Of a DNA stretch of 8,818 nt, positions 7,118 to 8,818 are shown in pieces. Every line of letters begins with the position of its first letter. Positions within the stretch are counted from its first letter, which is position 1. A program made the translations under genes and the position numbers. The stretch is from Planctomycetota bacterium (GTDB taxonomy: Bacteria; Planctomycetota; UBA8108), in NCBI GenBank assembly GCA_016928605.1, contig JAFGKN010000266.1:1-8818 (forward strand). The letters are read 5' to 3'. Below the pieces are notes generated by a model. That model ran no database searches. It worked only from the letters and a program-made list of their open reading frames with translations, and was not told where the DNA came from.

Positions 7118-7390
7118 TCAGGATTGCCCGGACTTCGCTTCCTTGTAGAGGTAGAGATAATCGCCGAGGTTGATGCCCTCTTGCCTCTCGTACGTCAGGA
7201 GCTTCTCGATCCGGTCCAGGTCCTCCTCGATCCGGGTCTCGAGCTTGAAGACGTGAGGTCTACCCGTCTTGCGCGCTCTCAGATCGGCCGCGATCTCGTC
7301 CCACGAGCCGTCGTACAGAAACTCCTTGAGGGCAACCAGGTGCATCTCTTCCTGGGATAGAGATCGGAAAAAAACCTCATGCGGGTCCAT
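7118..7390 (-). CDS. Small conserved-looking protein of unknown function (90 aa)
   Basis: I do not recognise this protein. From the ATG at 7390 it is 90 aa, soluble, charged, and appears mostly helical: an amphipathic stretch SLSQEEMHLVALKEFL (10-25), then SWDEIAADLRAR (29-40), a short turn with Pro45, and a coiled-coil-like ETRIEEDLDRIEKLLTYE (51-68). No signal peptide or membrane segment is visible. An alternative TTG start at 7402 would overlap the stop of the upstream secreted-protein gene as TTGA and add four residues; neither start has a clear Shine-Dalgarno site, so translational coupling is likely either way. Its tight placement between two exported proteins suggests a shared process, but the protein itself looks cytoplasmic. 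A run of seven T on the coding strand (7374-7368, codons 6-8) is unusual in this GC-rich sequence. Confidence 0.75.
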   Translation of the reverse strand: MDPHEVFFRSLSQEEMHLVALKEFLYDGSWDEIAADLRARKTGRPHVFKLETRIEEDLDRIEKLLTYERQEGINLGDYLYLYKEAKSGQS

Positions 7391-7398
7391 AGGAGAGA

Positions 7399-8130
7399 TC
7401 AAGATTCGCCAGAATTATCCCCCGAGGTTCCGGCCCCGATCTTGACGGGCTTCTTGATCCACTCGCGGCCGCCCTTGTATATCGGATCCTGGTCGATGCC
7501 GTACTCATCGCCGCGGCGCTCGAAGTGGAGCACGAGGACTCTTTCCAGGATCTCGATGCTTCCGTCTTCCCTCTTCACCTCCTCGGTGTCATTGGAAAGC
7601 CCGACGACCTCGATCCGGATCTTGTTCGCGTTCGGATCCAGCTCGCTCAGGATCGCGACGCACCGGCGCTTCTCACGCGCCTTGATCGGGATGTAGTTGT
7701 ACTTCTCGTCCTGCGGGTCTCTCCCGGCGAGGATCTCGAACGTGTTCGTCTGCCCCCACAGCGGCCTTCCCAGCTTCTCCTCGACGGCCCTCTCCACGCC
7801 CGGCAGGAACATGTCCGAGTATCTCTTGTCGCGGTCGCTGTAGGCGTTGATCGACAGGAAGTAGTCGACGGTCCGATCGCTCCTGTTCTCGATCGTGTAG
7901 AGCATGTACCAGTAAACCCGGCCCCGGTAGGGTCCCTTGGTAGGCCGGATCATCCGCACCGCCTCGAACTGGAACTCGAGCAGGTAGACCCCGTCATCGG
8001 CGCTCTTGGCGCCGGAGTCAGACAGGACTCCTTCGAGCTGCTCCTCCTGCGCGTAGGATGCAGCGGTGGCCACGAGGCAGGAAATCAAGCCGATCGCAAA
8101 GACCTGGATCAGACGGCAGCATGGATGCAT
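7399..8130 (-). CDS. Secreted protein of unknown function
   Basis: Predicted exported protein of 243 aa. The frame stays open upstream to the window edge, but I place the start at the ATG at 8130, where a signal peptide begins: Arg6, a hydrophobic core LIQVFAIGLISCLVATA (7-23) and a likely signal-peptidase-I site SYA|QE after residue 27. LISC (15-18) also fits a lipobox, though hydrophobic residues after the Cys make that less likely. The mature part is probably a beta-sandwich: VYLLEFQFEAVRMI (48-61), VYWYMLYTIENRSDRTVDYFL (72-92), a segment on external conditions YSDMFLPGVERAVEEKLGRP (104-123), then alternating strands to KKPVKIG (226-232). I recall planctomycete secreted proteins with a similar core of aromatic residues then 'T-N-x-(T/S)', but cannot name a domain. 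The Shine-Dalgarno is weak (AAAGG at 14 bases). It is the first gene of the apparent operon. Confidence 0.8.
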   Translation of the reverse strand: MHPCCRLIQVFAIGLISCLVATAASYAQEEQLEGVLSDSGAKSADDGVYLLEFQFEAVRMIRPTKGPYRGRVYWYMLYTIENRSDRTVDYFLSINAYSDRDKRYSDMFLPGVERAVEEKLGRPLWGQTNTFEILAGRDPQDEKYNYIPIKAREKRRCVAILSELDPNANKIRIEVVGLSNDTEEVKREDGSIEILERVLVLHFERRGDEYGIDQDPIYKGGREWIKKPVKIGAGTSGDNSGES

Positions 8131-8297
8131 GACTGGGAAGGTGCCTTTCTTGCTTTCAGCGGTTGATCGAGACCTGAACCGTCGCGCCGAGCGCGCGGCC
8201 AGCCGCGGGGCAGACACAGAGCCCGGGATCTCGCCGGCGCTCGGATTCATCCTCGACAGGGGCTCGCAGCATCGAGCGATCGCCGGGCCCTTGCCTG

Positions 8298-8320
8298 CCG
8301 CCGGCAGGAAAGTCCGGCGG
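8298..8320. other. Inverted repeat in the operon leader
   Basis: CCGCCGG (8298-8304) and CCGGCGG (8314-8320) form a perfect 7-bp stem with a 9-base loop. A competing 6-bp stem (CCTGCC 8294-8299 with GGCAGG 8303-8308, loop GCC) overlaps it, so the transcript could switch between two hairpins. It lies about 170 bases before the secreted-protein start. Neither hairpin is followed by a T-run. Confidence 0.35.
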
Positions 8321-8352
8321 AACGTATCTCCGCCGCGGCCTTGCCTTTCCCT

Positions 8353-8379
8353 ATTATCCAGAGAATCGGGAGAACCCAA
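8353..8379 (-). promoter_or_regulatory. Possible promoter of the minus-strand operon
   Basis: On the minus strand a good -10 element GATAAT (8358-8353, 5 of 6 consensus) lies in an A+T-rich patch. The best -35 candidate is TTGGGT (8379-8374) with a short 15-base spacer, so only the -10 is convincing. It is about 220 bases upstream of the secreted-protein ATG and between that gene and the tandem repeat. Confidence 0.3.
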
Positions 8380-8401
8380 GAGAAAAACGAGCTGTTTCAA
8401 C

Positions 8402-8818
8402 CGCTCTGCTTCCTCACGCGGGCTGCAGCGGACCGGGCCCCAGCCTTTCCGCCGGCCTTCCAGCCTTCCCCCGGACCCCACATCGTCCCCGGCCGCTGAG
8501 CCCGCGCCGCGGCGCTCGAGCCCCTCGCTCAGCCTCTCGCAAACACCAACGCGAAGCCCGACGAGGGGCTCATCGCCGCGGAGCATCCCCACCGACTCCA
8601 CCCCCGCGAGCTGCGCTCGGAGCGCCTCTGGGCGCTCGGCTTCCTCACGCGGGCTCGAGCGGACCGGGCCCCAGCCTTTCCGCCGGCCTTCCAGCCTTCC
8701 CCCGGACCCCACATCGTCCCCGGCCGCTGATCCCGCGCCGCAGCGCTCGAGCCCCTCGCTCAGCTTCTCGCAAACTCCAACGCGAAGCCCGACAAGGGGC
8801 TCATCGCCGCGGGGCATC
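8402..8818. repeat. Tandem 231-bp repeat, at least 1.8 copies, cut by the window edge
   Basis: Copy A is 8402-8632 and copy B is 8633-8818 (186 of 231 bases visible). By hand alignment the shared 186 bases differ at about 9 positions with no gaps, roughly 95% identity. The left boundary is sharp: similarity stops just before 8402. The unit is 77 codons long and open on the minus strand through both copies, giving Gly/Arg/Glu-rich units that share cores such as RGDEPLVGLRVGVCE and GGRLEGRRKGWGPVR. Of the differences in the frame, roughly three are silent and the others change residues, so there is no obvious protein-level constraint. No Shine-Dalgarno, signal peptide or known domain is seen. 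Within the unit CCAGCCTT-like and CCGGCC-rich motifs recur. It could be a noncoding repeat family or a fragment of a repetitive protein. Confidence 0.85.

Larger units (their letters stand above)
8131..8401. other. Leader region of the minus-strand operon
   Basis: No independent gene is seen in these 271 bases. The minus-strand frame is open throughout, which is expected at this GC content, but its residues show no domain, the secreted protein's signal peptide only begins at 8130, and there is no ribosome-binding site for an extended form. The stretch 8340-8400 is visibly richer in A+T than its surroundings and holds a promoter-like element (8353-8379). A perfect inverted repeat lies at 8298-8320. 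Confidence 0.55.

Noticed and set aside
6409..7173. Plus-strand open frame antisense to the lipoprotein gene
   Set aside because: It has no motif or ribosome-binding site and overlaps a gene with a clear lipoprotein signal and propeller repeats.
8131..8817. N-terminal extension of the secreted protein to the window edge, including both repeat copies
   Set aside because: A signal peptide begins at the ATG at 8130 and would be internal and useless in the longer form. The upstream residues show no domain and no ribosome-binding site.

Overview
The window is a high-GC (roughly two-thirds G+C by eye), gene-dense bacterial segment. It has two plus-strand housekeeping genes on the left and a long minus-strand block on the right, so the two transcription units converge near 2500-2706. 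The taxon cannot be fixed from sequence alone. A eukaryote-like adenylosuccinate lyase, a Tat-exported Gfo/Idh/MocA oxidoreductase, a PQQ-type beta-propeller lipoprotein and a secreted protein with a 'VYWYMLYTIEN' core together suggest Planctomycetota or a neighbouring uncultured high-GC phylum (inference from remembered families, moderate confidence).

Left part (1-2499, plus strand): purB (adenylosuccinate lyase) and rsgA (30S-maturation GTPase) overlap by 4 bases (GTGA), a typical translational-coupling arrangement. Convergent gap (2500-2706): no gene, but an imperfect pair of 37-bp direct repeats separated by a small hairpin.

Right part (8130 down to 2707, minus strand), in order of transcription: a secreted protein of unknown function; a small unknown protein of about 90 aa that touches it; a beta-propeller lipoprotein; tilS (tRNA-Ile lysidine synthetase); and a Tat-signal Gfo/Idh/MocA oxidoreductase. 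The first four genes are tightly spaced (overlap or gap of about 8, then 49, then 36 bases) and look like one operon. The oxidoreductase sits after a 144-base gap that holds a hairpin, a promoter-like sequence and a good Shine-Dalgarno site, so it is probably transcribed separately.

Right end (8131-8818): a leader region of about 270 bp with a possible promoter, then at least 1.8 tandem copies of a 231-bp repeat (about 95% identical) running off the window edge. The unit is exactly 77 codons long and open on the minus strand, but I see no proof that it is translated. The odd window length and the repeat at its edge suggest that an assembled contig ends in this repeat.

The most interesting unexplained items are the 231-bp tandem repeat, the 37-bp repeat pair in the convergent gap, and the uncharacterised three-gene envelope module (secreted protein, small protein, beta-propeller lipoprotein) joined to tilS. 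I found no CRISPR array, insertion sequence, tRNA or rRNA, and no clear new defence or biosynthetic system.
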